DNA from: Sinorhizobium mexicanum
GTDB lineage: Bacteria > Pseudomonadota > Alphaproteobacteria > Rhizobiales > Rhizobiaceae
NCBI RefSeq assembly: GCF_013488225.1
Contig: NZ_CP041238.1
Span: forward strand, 87,501 to 151,500
Length of the DNA: 64,000 nt
Direction of reading: 5' to 3'
Of the stretch, positions 44,151 through 53,119 are shown piece after piece. The notes under the pieces are model-generated. The model searched no databases and had not been told where the DNA came from. It saw only the letters and a program-made list of their open reading frames with translations. Within the stretch, counting starts at the first letter, position 1; each line of letters begins with the position of its first letter. Position numbers and translations under genes: made by a program.

Positions 44151-45345
44151 ATGGCCAGAATGCTCGACATCGCACCGCCTTCCGAGGATCTGGATCCGCG
44201 CAACGCTGATGGCACCGGTGCTCTGCTGGGCATCATCGATTGGCTCGCTGGCGACGAATGCCATGCGACGGCTGAAGCGGGCCTCCTTTCCGGTCTCGGC
44301 CGCCGCCTGTGCGCTTTGGGCGTTCCCATCGATCGCATGACGCTTCACCTGATGACGCTGCATTCGGAACTGATTGGCCGCAGCATCGCCTGGGCACCCG
44401 GTGAGCCGGTCGAAATCTACGATCGCGAGCACGGGTCCCGCGTTGCCACCGCGGACACGCCACTCCGCAAGATTATGGACACCGGCGAACCACTGCTGCT
44501 CGTAGGTCCCGGCGAAAGCCCGCATGGTCGCTGGCAACATCTCGATGTTTTTGCAAATCGCGGCCTCATGCAGTTGATGATCGCACCGCTCTGCAATGCT
44601 GATGGTCCGGTCGGCGCCGCCGCCTTCGGCACCAGACGGCCGGGCGGGTTTACGGCCTTCGATCGCCAGGTGATAAAGCGTATTTTGCCGGCGCTACGCA
44701 ATGCCAGTGAGCTGCGTATCCTGCGTCAGGTCGAGCTCAGCCTTCTTGATACCTATATCGGGCCGATGACGGCGCAGCGCATCCTCGCGGGCCATATCCG
44801 CCAGGGCGAGATCGAATCCATGGAAGCCGCGCTCTTGCTCTGCGACCTTCGCGGCTTTACCGAGCTCTCCAATCGGCTACCCGGTGAGGCGGTCCTTGGC
44901 CTGCTGAACGCCTATTTCGACAGGATCATTCCGGCGATCACCCGAGAAGGCGGCGAGGGCCTGCGCCTCGGGGCTTTCCGCCGCCCAGGCGATTGTCGAG
45001 GAGATTGACCGCTTCCAACATCAAGGCATCGGCCTCAAGGTCGGCATCGCTCTGCACTACGGCCAGGTCAGCTACGGTAACATCGGCTCCGGCCGGCGTC
45101 TCGACTTCACGTTGATCGGAGCCGATGTCAATCTTGTCAGCCGGATTCAATCAGTTTGCAGCGAACTCGGGGAAGCCCTCCTGATGTCGGAGCCGTTCAT
45201 GAGGGAAGTGGAGACGGGCTCCGCGATCTCTGCCGGGCTACATTCTCTCAAGGGTTTCCCTGAGAAGTTCGAGCTTTTTTCGGTCGCCTCCAACGACCCC
45301 GGATCGTTGGATCGATTTCCATCCGTCCGACGCGAGGTCGACTAG
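44151..45345 (+). pseudogene. Class III adenylate/guanylate cyclase, broken by deletion and frameshift
   Basis: Frame 1 (44151-45008) encodes a GAF-like sensor half and the start of a class III cyclase domain with LLCDLRGFTELSNRLPGEAV, the first metal Asp, up to IIPAITREGGE. In family members this is followed by ILK..GDG.LA.F with the second metal Asp. Here about 20 codons are missing, and the rest (ACASGLSAAQAIVEEIDRFQ, VGIALHYGQVSYGNIGSGRR, LDFTLIGADVNLVSRIQ) continues in another frame to 45345. The break is near 44955-44970. The gene cannot make an active enzyme unless the sequence is in error. It ends overlapping the stop of the convergent Ldh2-family gene. Confidence 0.85.
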
Positions 45346-46340
45346 ATGTGACTCTTGATGGCTGCCAGGATTTTTGCATCCAAGGTGATGAAGTCAGCGC
45401 CGCTCTTCGCCGCCGGTGCTGATCTCTGGCCTGGTATATATACGCCGAACTGCTCGAGGCGGCTGACCTGTTCGGCGATGCGAGTGCCGAAGTCCTCTTC
45501 GATCGCGCTCGGGGACAGCGCGATAACGGTCAAGCCGGTACCGGGGCATTCAGCGCCGGATCTGAAATCGGGCGCGTCGAGTGACCAGGATGCGCCCGAC
45601 AGACCCGCCGCCAGAACCTCGACCATCAAGGCAATGTTGGCTCCTCGTGATCCGCCAAAGGCAAGCAGCGCTCCTCGCAGCGCCTTGTGCGGATCGATGG
45701 TCACCTCGCCGTTTTCATCGGTGGCCCATCCCTCGGGAATAATGCGCCCCTCTGTGGCAGCCCTAACGATGTTGACGAATGCCGTAGCGCTCGACGACTG
45801 ATCGATGACCAGCGGCCGTTCTGATCCCGGCAGCGGAACGCCGAAGGCGAGCGGGTTGGTCCCATAGACAGCCTTTGCGCCCGGTGCCGCAGCTACCACC
45901 GCAGGACTGTTGGCCACCGCAAGCGAGACCAGCCCGTCGATAGCCAGGCGCCTGACGTAGTATCCCAATTCTCCTGCCGTATAGCTGTTCTTCTGCGTGA
46001 AGATTGCCACACCGAAGGTGCGGGCGCGGTTGACGAGATCCCCAAAAACGAGGTCGAAGCCAAGCTGGGCGATTCCGCGATTGGCATCCGCGTGAATGAG
46101 CGCCGGAAGCCGATGCACGATGCGGGGGCTCGCACGCCCGTCAATGCGGCCGTCTCGCAGGCTCTGCAGGTAGTCCAGGAAATGTGGAAACCCCAGTTCC
46201 TCGCGGCCGACCTCGATGGCAGACAGCGTCGCGTCGACGAGCGACTTTGTCATCAAATGGCTGGCACCTGCGGAGAGGCAGGCCTCGGTTGCGAGCGACC
46301 GAGCCTCGGCAACGGGTAACGTGATCCGCTCATCCGTCAT
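45342..46340 (-). CDS. Ldh2/malate-lactate dehydrogenase-family NAD(P) oxidoreductase
   Basis: A 332-residue protein of the family that includes YiaK, ComC and Δ1-piperideine/pyrroline-2-carboxylate reductase (DpkA). Family marks are KAVYGTNPLAFGVP, LVIDQSSSATAFVNI and LLAFGGSRGANIALMVEVLAAGLSGA. The usual DSHG with the catalytic His near residue 49 is replaced by REELGFPH, so the mechanism may differ. ATGA overlap with the upstream flavoprotein couples the two. In a betaine/proline cluster with a ProC homologue, reduction or oxidation of a cyclic imino acid is the most natural guess; the substrate remains open. Confidence 0.82.
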   Translation of the reverse strand: MTDERITLPVAEARSLATEACLSAGASHLMTKSLVDATLSAIEVGREELGFPHFLDYLQSLRDGRIDGRASPRIVHRLPALIHADANRGIAQLGFDLVFGDLVNRARTFGVAIFTQKNSYTAGELGYYVRRLAIDGLVSLAVANSPAVVAAAPGAKAVYGTNPLAFGVPLPGSERPLVIDQSSSATAFVNIVRAATEGRIIPEGWATDENGEVTIDPHKALRGALLAFGGSRGANIALMVEVLAAGLSGASWSLDAPDFRSGAECPGTGLTVIALSPSAIEEDFGTRIAEQVSRLEQFGVYIPGQRSAPAAKSGADFITLDAKILAAIKSHI

Positions 46341-48325
46341 CAGAGCTCCAATGCGACTTTCCTGCCTTCGTAGAAGGCAAAAGGAGCCTGCCGCGGGGCC
46401 GCGCAATCTCCGATTTGGTGGAACGCCAGGTCCTGACCCTGCAGATCGTGGGCAAGCCAGTTTGCCGACATATTTGTCGTGGCGAGGACGAGACAGTCGC
46501 CCTCGACGAAGGATTGCTGCCCGGTGTTGTGGTCGACGATCGTGGCCCCGTTCCCATGCCATTCGACGACGCTGACTTCGACCAGCGAGTTGACGTTGAG
46601 CCTGCTCAGGATCCGCCGGAGCGGCACGTCGGCCGTTGTTCGCTGGAGTTCCTTGCCGATGAACGGGTCCGGGGAGAGAATGGTGACCTCGTGGCCGTCC
46701 TCGGCAAGCTTCCAGGCCGTGCCGCAGCCCCGCCAGCCACCGCCTTCGTCGAGGAGCAGAACGCGCTTTCCAGGTCTTGCTTGACGCGCCATGATGGCCT
46801 CGACGGCGAACACGTTGCCTTTCTCCATTCCAGGCAGTGTCTCGACCGCGGGCAGGGCCTTTTGAAACCCGGTTTCCGGCGAAAGTGAGCCCGTCGCAAG
46901 GACGATGGAATCGGCGCCGTAATCCGAAATCTCCGATGCCTCGAGATAACAGTTTAGACGCACATCGACCTGCAGCTTGGCCAGCTGGCGCTCATACCAC
47001 TGAATGAGATCGAGGATCTGCCCGCGACGTGGCTGCATGCCGGCGAGGAGGAAGCTGCCGCCAAGCCGGCTCGAGGCTTCCACAAGCGTGACCTTGTGAC
47101 CTCGCTCCGCAGCGACCCGTGCCGCTTCCAACCCTGCCGGCCCGCCGCCCACGACGAGGACCTTCTTCGGTTCGGCAGTCCGGGTAAAGCGGTCTCCGCC
47201 CCATTCAAACTCCCGTCCGGCGGACGGGTTGATGAGACAGCTTATCCAGTAGTCGCGCGAGCGCCGGCCCCAACACATCTGATTGCACGAAATGCATCCC
47301 CTGATGTCGTCCGGGCGATCGTCGCTTGCCTTTCGGGCCAGATGCGGATCAGCGATCTGGCCGCGGACGATGGACACCAGGTCCGCCGCCCCTTCGCCGA
47401 GTACGGTCTCGGCGTTTTCCGGCGTTCTGATATGACTTTCGGCAATGACCAGCGCCTTCTTCACAGTCCGCTTGAGCGTCGCCGCCAGGTCGGCCCCGAG
47501 TTTTTCGGGGTAGAGGAAGGTGGGCATCAGCTTGTGGAAATCCAGATAGCCGCCGGACCCGCAGGTGACGTAGTCGATCAGCCCCAGTTCGTCATGCATG
47601 CCGACGATCTCGGCAAGCGCCTCCCTGGAGAGCGCAACGCTGTAATCCGGCTCGTCGCTGACAGCGAGGCCGACGATGAAGTCGGATCCGCAGATTGCCC
47701 TGATCCTGGTAAGGATCTCCCGTGACATTCGCGTGCGGTTTTCGAGAGAGCCGCCCCAATCGTCGTCCCGGCGGTTCGACCAAGGCGTCCAGAATTGATC
47801 GACCAGGCCGAGATAGGCGGCCCAGACCTCGACGCCGTCGAAGCCCGCCTCCTGGCATCGGCGTGCCGCCTGGACAAAGCCGTCGATCGTTTCCCAGATT
47901 TCCGCCTCGCTCATCGGATGCGAGCCATCGCTGTCATGATAGCTCGGAAGACCTGACGGCGACCAATGCGGGTGATAGGAATTGTCCGAGTCGCCGTGAG
48001 CGCCGATATGATAGAGCTGCTGAATGGCGACAGCGCCATTGTCCTTGATGGCGGCGGCAACCTTTCTGAAATGCGGGATCACGCTGTCGTCCGAGGGGCG
48101 AAAGTTCCCCCGCGTCAGCACGGCGGCGGGATGGACCGGCATGGGTTCCACAACGATCATCGCTGCTCCGCCGATCGCCCGCTCGGCGTAGTAGGCCGCA
48201 TGCCGCTCGGTCGGAAGGCCGCCTTCGGCCATGTTCGCCGTATGGGCTCCGAAGACGATCCTGTTTCTTAGGGTGCGCCCACCCAGTTCGATAGGTGAGA
48301 ACAGGTGTGGGAAGAGCTTGGGCAT
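46340..48325 (-). CDS. Old-yellow-enzyme/FAD flavoprotein with 4Fe-4S site (TMADH/dienoyl-CoA reductase family)
   Basis: 661 residues. The N-terminal FMN barrel (about 1-340) starts FSPIELGGRTLRNRIVFGAH; the cluster motif CISCNQMCWG plus a Cys about 12 residues later keeps all four ligands; the C-terminal half has a Rossmann start VLVVGGGPAGLEAARVAAERG. The family includes trimethylamine, dimethylglycine and stachydrine demethylases. It is about 30% like, and of the same build as, the protein at 53120, so the cluster holds two such enzymes, perhaps for successive N-methyl groups or for two substrates. It lies downstream of the ProXWV genes on the same strand. Confidence 0.85.
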   Translation of the reverse strand: MPKLFPHLFSPIELGGRTLRNRIVFGAHTANMAEGGLPTERHAAYYAERAIGGAAMIVVEPMPVHPAAVLTRGNFRPSDDSVIPHFRKVAAAIKDNGAVAIQQLYHIGAHGDSDNSYHPHWSPSGLPSYHDSDGSHPMSEAEIWETIDGFVQAARRCQEAGFDGVEVWAAYLGLVDQFWTPWSNRRDDDWGGSLENRTRMSREILTRIRAICGSDFIVGLAVSDEPDYSVALSREALAEIVGMHDELGLIDYVTCGSGGYLDFHKLMPTFLYPEKLGADLAATLKRTVKKALVIAESHIRTPENAETVLGEGAADLVSIVRGQIADPHLARKASDDRPDDIRGCISCNQMCWGRRSRDYWISCLINPSAGREFEWGGDRFTRTAEPKKVLVVGGGPAGLEAARVAAERGHKVTLVEASSRLGGSFLLAGMQPRRGQILDLIQWYERQLAKLQVDVRLNCYLEASEISDYGADSIVLATGSLSPETGFQKALPAVETLPGMEKGNVFAVEAIMARQARPGKRVLLLDEGGGWRGCGTAWKLAEDGHEVTILSPDPFIGKELQRTTADVPLRRILSRLNVNSLVEVSVVEWHGNGATIVDHNTGQQSFVEGDCLVLATTNMSANWLAHDLQGQDLAFHQIGDCAAPRQAPFAFYEGRKVALEL

Positions 48326-48397
48326 CAGGAATCTCCGGCACGGGGAACGGGGGTCGCGCGCTGATCTTCGCGTCAGGTCGTGTGAGTGCTTGCCGGC

Positions 48398-49477
48398 CTA
48401 CAATGCCCTCGCCAGAGAGCCGCCGTCGTAGGACGGCGCGCCATGGGAGTTGACCATCGCACCGGCAAGCTGACGCAGGTTGACCGTCCCGATCGGTTTT
48501 CCGCTCGGACCGACAACGGCGACATCGCCATCGGGGCCTTTGGCTATCACACGCATGGCATCCTCGATGGTGGTTCCGGCCGGGATCGTGATCGCGTCCG
48601 GTGAGAAGCCCGGCCGCGCCGGCGCCATGACGGCCTCGACGTGGACGACGCGCCCGCGGTTGACCTCCTTGACGAAGTTCGCGACGTAGTCATCGGCGGG
48701 TCTGAGCACGATGTCCTGGCTGGTGCCCTGCTGGATGACTTCGCCATCGCGCAGGATGGCGATCTGGTCGCCCAGCCTCAGCGCCTCGTCGAGGTCGTGA
48801 GTGATGAAGACGATGGTCTTCCTGATCTCCTTCTGCAGGTCGAGAAGGACCGTCTGCATATCCGTGCGGATCAGTGGGTCGAGCGCCGAATAGGCCTCGT
48901 CCATGAGGAGCACCGGCGCATCATTGGCCAGCGCGCGGGCCAGGCCGACGCGCTGCTGCATGCCGCCCGAGAGCTGGTTGGGGTACTTGCCCTCGAAACC
49001 TTTCAGCCCGACCCGCTCGATCCAGCGCATGGCCACATCGACCGCCTTCGCGCGCTCGACACCCTGGACCTCGAGCCCGTAGAGGGTGTTATCCAGAACG
49101 TTGCGATGGGGAAGAAGCGCGAACTTCTGGAACACCATCGCGGTCTGGTGCCGGCGGAATTCCCGCAGTTCGAGCTCGTTCATTTTCACGACATCGACCC
49201 CGTTCACCAGCACTTCGCCGGCGGTCGGATCGATCAGGCGGTTGATGTGCCGGATCAGCGTCGACTTTCCCGAACCGGACAGACCCATGATGACCTGGAT
49301 GCAGCCCGAGGGCATCTCGATGTTGATGTCTTTCAGGCCGAGGACATGGCCGAACTTCTCGTTCAACTCGGTTTTCGAAAGGCCTTTTCTGACGGCCTCG
49401 ACATGCGTTGCAGCGTTCGATCCGAAAATCTTGTAAAGGTTGCGGATCTTGATGCCGTCGAAATGGTGATCAGCCAT
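48398..49477 (-). CDS. Betaine/proline-betaine ABC transporter ATPase (ProV/OpuAA type)
   Basis: A 359-residue ATPase. MADHHFDGIKIRNLYKIFG opens the protein, with the ProV-type insert VEAVRKGLSKTELNEKFGHVLGLKDI. Walker A is GLSGSGKST, signature LSGGMQQRVGLARAL, Walker B LLMDEAYSALDP. A C-terminal CBS-like region (ITIPAGTTIEDAMRVIAKGPDGDVAVVG) typical of osmoprotectant transporters may sense ionic strength or be vestigial. The start overlaps the permease stop by eight bases. Confidence 0.92.
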   Translation of the reverse strand: MADHHFDGIKIRNLYKIFGSNAATHVEAVRKGLSKTELNEKFGHVLGLKDINIEMPSGCIQVIMGLSGSGKSTLIRHINRLIDPTAGEVLVNGVDVVKMNELELREFRRHQTAMVFQKFALLPHRNVLDNTLYGLEVQGVERAKAVDVAMRWIERVGLKGFEGKYPNQLSGGMQQRVGLARALANDAPVLLMDEAYSALDPLIRTDMQTVLLDLQKEIRKTIVFITHDLDEALRLGDQIAILRDGEVIQQGTSQDIVLRPADDYVANFVKEVNRGRVVHVEAVMAPARPGFSPDAITIPAGTTIEDAMRVIAKGPDGDVAVVGPSGKPIGTVNLRQLAGAMVNSHGAPSYDGGSLARAL

Positions 49478-50357
49478 GGACGATCTCCCGGTGCTTCTGG
49501 AGTCGCTTGCCATAGGCCTGGCTGACCCGGTCGAAGATGATGGCGATGCCGACAATGGCAAGGCCGTTGAAGATTCCGAGCGTGAAGTACTGGTTGGCAA
49601 TCGCCTTCAGAACCGGCTGGCCGAGGCCCTGGACACCGATCATCGAGGCGATGACGACCATCGCGAGCGCCATCATGATGGTCTGGTTGATGCCGGCCAT
49701 GATGGTCGGCAGCGCCAGCGGCAACTGCACGTTCTTGAGCTTCTGCCAGCTCGACGAGCCGAAGGCGTCGGCCGCCTCCAGAACGTCCTTGTCGACCAGG
49801 CGAATGCCGAGATCGGTGAGCCGGATCATCGGCGGGATGGCATAGATGACCACCGCGATCAGCCCCGGAACCTTGCCGATGCCAAGCAGCATCACGACGG
49901 GAATCAGATAGACGAAGCTCGGCATCGTCTGCATGACGTCGAGCACCGGGTTCACCAGCCGCTGCAGCCGGTCGGAACGGGACATCAGGATGCCGATCGG
50001 GATGCCGATCGCGATCGACAGGAGCGTGCAGACGAAGATCATCGAGATCGTCCGCATCGTGTCGTCCCACATGTCGAAGTAGCCGATGGCCAGCAATGTG
50101 ACGAGACAGCTCAGCACAATCTTCCAGCTCCTGCTCGCGCCCCAGGCGACCGCTAGGACGATCAGGGTGATGATCGGCCACGGCGTGTGCGTCATGAAGC
50201 GTTCGGCAGCGATCAGGAAGTGCTGCAGGGGCGAGAAGAAGCCCTCGATCGCATCACCGTATCCGCGCGTGAACGCCCTGAATCCCTCGTCGATCGCCTT
50301 CTTCAGACTGCGCAGGGAGTCGTCGTTCATGTGCGGGAATTCATAAAACCAGTCCAT
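49470..50357 (-). CDS. Betaine/proline-betaine ABC transporter permease (ProW type)
   Basis: A 295-residue permease with a short amphipathic N-terminus (FRAFTRGYGDAIEGFFSPLQ) and about six helices. ProW marks: IGIPIGILMSRSDRLQRLVNPVLDVMQTMPSFVYLIPVVMLLGIG and EAADAFGSSSWQKLKNVQLPLALPTIMAGINQ (EAA coupling loop). It belongs to the binding-protein-dependent OpuA/ProU family. It overlaps the ATPase gene and follows the binding-protein gene by 94 bases. Confidence 0.92.
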   Translation of the reverse strand: MDWFYEFPHMNDDSLRSLKKAIDEGFRAFTRGYGDAIEGFFSPLQHFLIAAERFMTHTPWPIITLIVLAVAWGASRSWKIVLSCLVTLLAIGYFDMWDDTMRTISMIFVCTLLSIAIGIPIGILMSRSDRLQRLVNPVLDVMQTMPSFVYLIPVVMLLGIGKVPGLIAVVIYAIPPMIRLTDLGIRLVDKDVLEAADAFGSSSWQKLKNVQLPLALPTIMAGINQTIMMALAMVVIASMIGVQGLGQPVLKAIANQYFTLGIFNGLAIVGIAIIFDRVSQAYGKRLQKHREIVHG

Positions 50358-50451
50358 TCGGTTCCCCTTTTTGAAGAAGCCGGCACATGTTTTTTTCTGT
50401 TTTTTCGGCAGGATGAGTGCGGCGCGCCGTTGCGCGCCGCATGTTGAGGTA

Positions 50452-51453
50452 TCAGAGCGCCGCCTTGACCTTCTCGGCGGCCTCCGGAGAGACCCACTTC
50501 GTCCAGATGTCCTCGTTCTCTTCGAGGAAGTGCTTGGCGCCTTCTTCGCCGCTCGCCTGGTTGTCGGTCATCCAGGCCATCAGCTTGCTGACGGTGTCGT
50601 TGCTCCAGGAGCGCTTGTTCAGGTAGTCCATGACCTCCGGGCCGGCCTTCTCGGAGAAGGGCTTGGCGACCAGCGTCACGATGGTGTCGACCGGCCACGC
50701 GCTTGGCTTCGGGTCAGGGCAATCGGCCACGGTAACGCAACGCTTCCACTCGGCCGCGTCTTCCGGAACGCCGGGTTCCAGCTTGACCATTTGATATTTT
50801 CCGAGGAGCGCTGTTGGCGCCCAATAGTAACCGACCCAAGCCTCCTTGGACTCGTATGCCTTGGCGATAGAGCCGTCCAAGCCGGCGGCAGAACCGGTGT
50901 CGACGAGCTTGAAGCCGGCTTTCTCGGCATCGAACGCCTTAAACAGCTGAGACGTGACGACGGTGCCGCCCCAGCCCTGGGGGCCATTGAAGATCGCGCC
51001 CTTCTTGGCGTCTTCCGGATCGGGGAACAGGTCCGGGTGCTTCAACATGTCGGGAATTGTCTTGATGTCCGGATGGGCGTCCGCGAAATATTTGGGGATC
51101 CACCAGCCTTGCACGCCGCCATCAGGCAGCGGAGAACCGACCTTGATGATACGGCCCTCTTCCGTTCCCTTCTTGACGACATCGGGCAGCAGGTCGATCC
51201 ACGCCTCCGGCGCGATATCGGGCTCGCCCTTTTCCGCCATGGAGGTGATCGTCGGGACGGTGTCGCCGATGGTGATTTCGGCGTCGCAGCCATAACCCTC
51301 GTTCAAAATGATCTTGTCGAGATTGGAGAGCACTTCGGCGCTCTGCCAGTTCATGCTCGCGATGGTCAGCGATCCGCATTCTGCGGCGCTGGACGCGGAC
51401 GCACCTCCCAGTACACCAAGCATGAGGCAAGTCGATGCAAGTAGATACTTCAT
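50452..51453 (-). CDS. Betaine-type ABC transporter substrate-binding protein (ProX/OpuAC type)
   Basis: A 333-residue periplasmic protein with signal peptide (MKYLLASTCLMLGVLGGASA). The fold signature of quaternary-amine binding proteins is clear: LTIASMNWQSAEVL, AEITIGDTVPTITSMAEKGEPDIAPEAWID, and KEAWVGYYWAPTALLGKYQM. Several Trp residues (W38 region, W-W-I-P, YYWAP) can form the aromatic cage around a quaternary ammonium. With ProWV it should import glycine betaine, proline betaine or a relative for the catabolic genes on both arms. Confidence 0.92.
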   Translation of the reverse strand: MKYLLASTCLMLGVLGGASASSAAECGSLTIASMNWQSAEVLSNLDKIILNEGYGCDAEITIGDTVPTITSMAEKGEPDIAPEAWIDLLPDVVKKGTEEGRIIKVGSPLPDGGVQGWWIPKYFADAHPDIKTIPDMLKHPDLFPDPEDAKKGAIFNGPQGWGGTVVTSQLFKAFDAEKAGFKLVDTGSAAGLDGSIAKAYESKEAWVGYYWAPTALLGKYQMVKLEPGVPEDAAEWKRCVTVADCPDPKPSAWPVDTIVTLVAKPFSEKAGPEVMDYLNKRSWSNDTVSKLMAWMTDNQASGEEGAKHFLEENEDIWTKWVSPEAAEKVKAAL

Positions 51454-51530
51454 TGCCGTTCCCTTTTTTCTGGATTGTGGCGGCTTTAGTTAGCGAAGCT
51501 GACCTGCCGCGATCGCCAGCTCCGATCGAT

Positions 51531-52328
51531 TCAGGAGTGCTCCTTCCCCATATTGACCGATTTCTGAAAGGCTGCCGCAAGCCCGTCTCGGACGGCGGCG
51601 TCGAAGCCGGCGGCGCGCATGGCTTCGATTGCAGCGGCGGTCGTCCCGCGGTAGCCGACAAACGCTTCGACCGTATCGGCGGGACATTCGCCGCTCTTCT
51701 CGAACAGACGCCCGGACCCGACGAGCACGGCGGTAACGGCGCGTCGAGCGGCGTCCGGTTTGATGCCGCGCGATACAGCGTCGCGCATCATGGCGTCAGC
51801 GAGGAGCGCCGGGAAGGCCGGCCCGGAGCCGGAAAGGCCGGTCAGATAATCGATGTCGCTCTCGCTTTCGACCTCGTCCTGCGCTCCGCAGGCCTCGAAA
51901 ATTGCGCGCACCGCAGCGCGGTCTTGGTCGTTCACACCTTCCGAGCCGATCCAGGGCGTATAGGATTTGCCGACCTCAGCCGCGGCGTTAGGCAAGCTGC
52001 GGACGACCCTCTTCGTATTGTGATGTTCGGCCAACTGGCTCAAGCGAACGCCGGCCATGACGGAGATCACGAGCTTGCCATCGGCATCGATCGCGAGCGG
52101 CGGCCAATCAGCGGGCCGGACCGAGACAATGATCACGTCCGAACGGCTGGCCAACTGCTGATTGTCGGTGGTCCAGAAGCAACCGCTAAGGCGGTTCGGT
52201 TGCTGCGTGCGATAAGAGAGGGAAAGATTATGCGGCCGCACCAGACCTGCATTGAGGAGTGAAGCAGCAATTGCTCCACCGAGCCAGCCGCCTCCACCAA
52301 CGATGCCAATCCGCAATGAGCCGCTCAT
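51531..52328 (-). CDS. ProC-family pyrroline-5-carboxylate reductase-like protein
   Basis: 265 residues with an N-terminal dinucleotide fold (LRIGIVGGGGWLGGAIAASL) and the ProC signature LTGLSGSGPAFPALLADAM near residue 165. NVIVSVRPADWP-type and LPNAAAEVG motifs fit. It is shorter in the middle and diverged from housekeeping ProC. Within the betaine cluster it may reduce pyrroline-5-carboxylate or a related imine, or keep proline pools balanced. It lies between the TetR gene (6 bases) and the binding-protein gene (77 bases), so it belongs to the transporter operon. Confidence 0.85.
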   Translation of the reverse strand: MSGSLRIGIVGGGGWLGGAIAASLLNAGLVRPHNLSLSYRTQQPNRLSGCFWTTDNQQLASRSDVIIVSVRPADWPPLAIDADGKLVISVMAGVRLSQLAEHHNTKRVVRSLPNAAAEVGKSYTPWIGSEGVNDQDRAAVRAIFEACGAQDEVESESDIDYLTGLSGSGPAFPALLADAMMRDAVSRGIKPDAARRAVTAVLVGSGRLFEKSGECPADTVEAFVGYRGTTAAAIEAMRAAGFDAAVRDGLAAAFQKSVNMGKEHS

Positions 52329-52334
52329 CGTCGG

Positions 52335-52973
52335 TTATCCTCTCACCTCAGGTTTGTGGCCGTGCCGTGAAAAGAAGCGATCCAGCTCCCGCTGCTCTGG
52401 CACTTGGCCCGTATAGATGGCGATGTACTCGGGGATCCGCTTCATACGGGTCGCGACATCCTCTTGAGTCTGCATCGAGATATAGCCGATCTGAACCAGG
52501 TAGGTCGTGCGGGCGCGGACATCGGCGGTGATCTCCGAATGACCGAAACGGATAAACATCCGCTTGAGAGCTTCCAGTCGGACTTGATCGGCCCGCTGAA
52601 CCTCGCTCAGGATGTCTTCGGACTGCAGTGCCCAGCTGCGCACGGCAAACTCGAATTTCGAATCGAATAGGTCCTTGTTCAGCCAGCAATCGAAAACGTT
52701 AAGCATCGCTTCGGCCAGAGATTCCGCATAGGCCTGCGATTGCTTCACGATATTGCCGGTATTCTTGTCCCGCCAACGGCCGATGAGCGCCGCCAACAGT
52801 TCTTCCCGGTCCTTGAAGAACCAGTAGAAGCTCGTTCGCGACAGGCTGAGCCTCTTTGCCAATGGCAGAATTTTTACCGAGTCGACGCCGCCTTCGAGCA
52901 GGGATTCATAGGCCGCCTCCAGCCATCCCTCCTGCGATCCGCGCCAGCCGCTATCGTTCAAAACCTGCTCCAT
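52335..52973 (-). CDS. TetR-family regulator of the betaine cluster
   Basis: A 212-residue protein with helix-turn-helix PLAKRLSLSRTSFYWFFKDREELLAALIGRW near residues 35-67 and an all-helical effector domain ending MKRIPEYIAIYTG. It is the first gene of the minus-strand arm and is divergent from the demethylase gene at 53120. Two inverted 16-base sites between them are the obvious operator, so it probably controls both arms. The inducer is likely the betaine or an intermediate (inference). Confidence 0.88.
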   Translation of the reverse strand: MEQVLNDSGWRGSQEGWLEAAYESLLEGGVDSVKILPLAKRLSLSRTSFYWFFKDREELLAALIGRWRDKNTGNIVKQSQAYAESLAEAMLNVFDCWLNKDLFDSKFEFAVRSWALQSEDILSEVQRADQVRLEALKRMFIRFGHSEITADVRARTTYLVQIGYISMQTQEDVATRMKRIPEYIAIYTGQVPEQRELDRFFSRHGHKPEVRG

Positions 52974-53012
52974 AATGACTTCCTAACAAATTGTGAGAAG
53001 ATACACAAGGGA

Positions 53013-53074
53013 AATGTACACATATGTCCATTAACCAGACCTAACTGTTTTCGATCTTGACACATATGTACATT
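53013..53074. promoter_or_regulatory. Divergent operator/promoter between TetR and demethylase genes
   Basis: AATGTACACATATGTC (53013-53028) and GACACATATGTACATT (53059-53074) are mirror-image 16-base sites. The second overlaps TTGACA (53057-53062), a perfect -35, with a weak -10 (ATAGCG) 17 bases later for the plus-strand gene. A bound repressor would block RNA polymerase. Confidence 0.65.
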
Positions 53075-53119
53075 CCCGCATAGCGTTCGAGCTGAAGTCT
53101 CTAAAGCGGAGCCCGGCAT

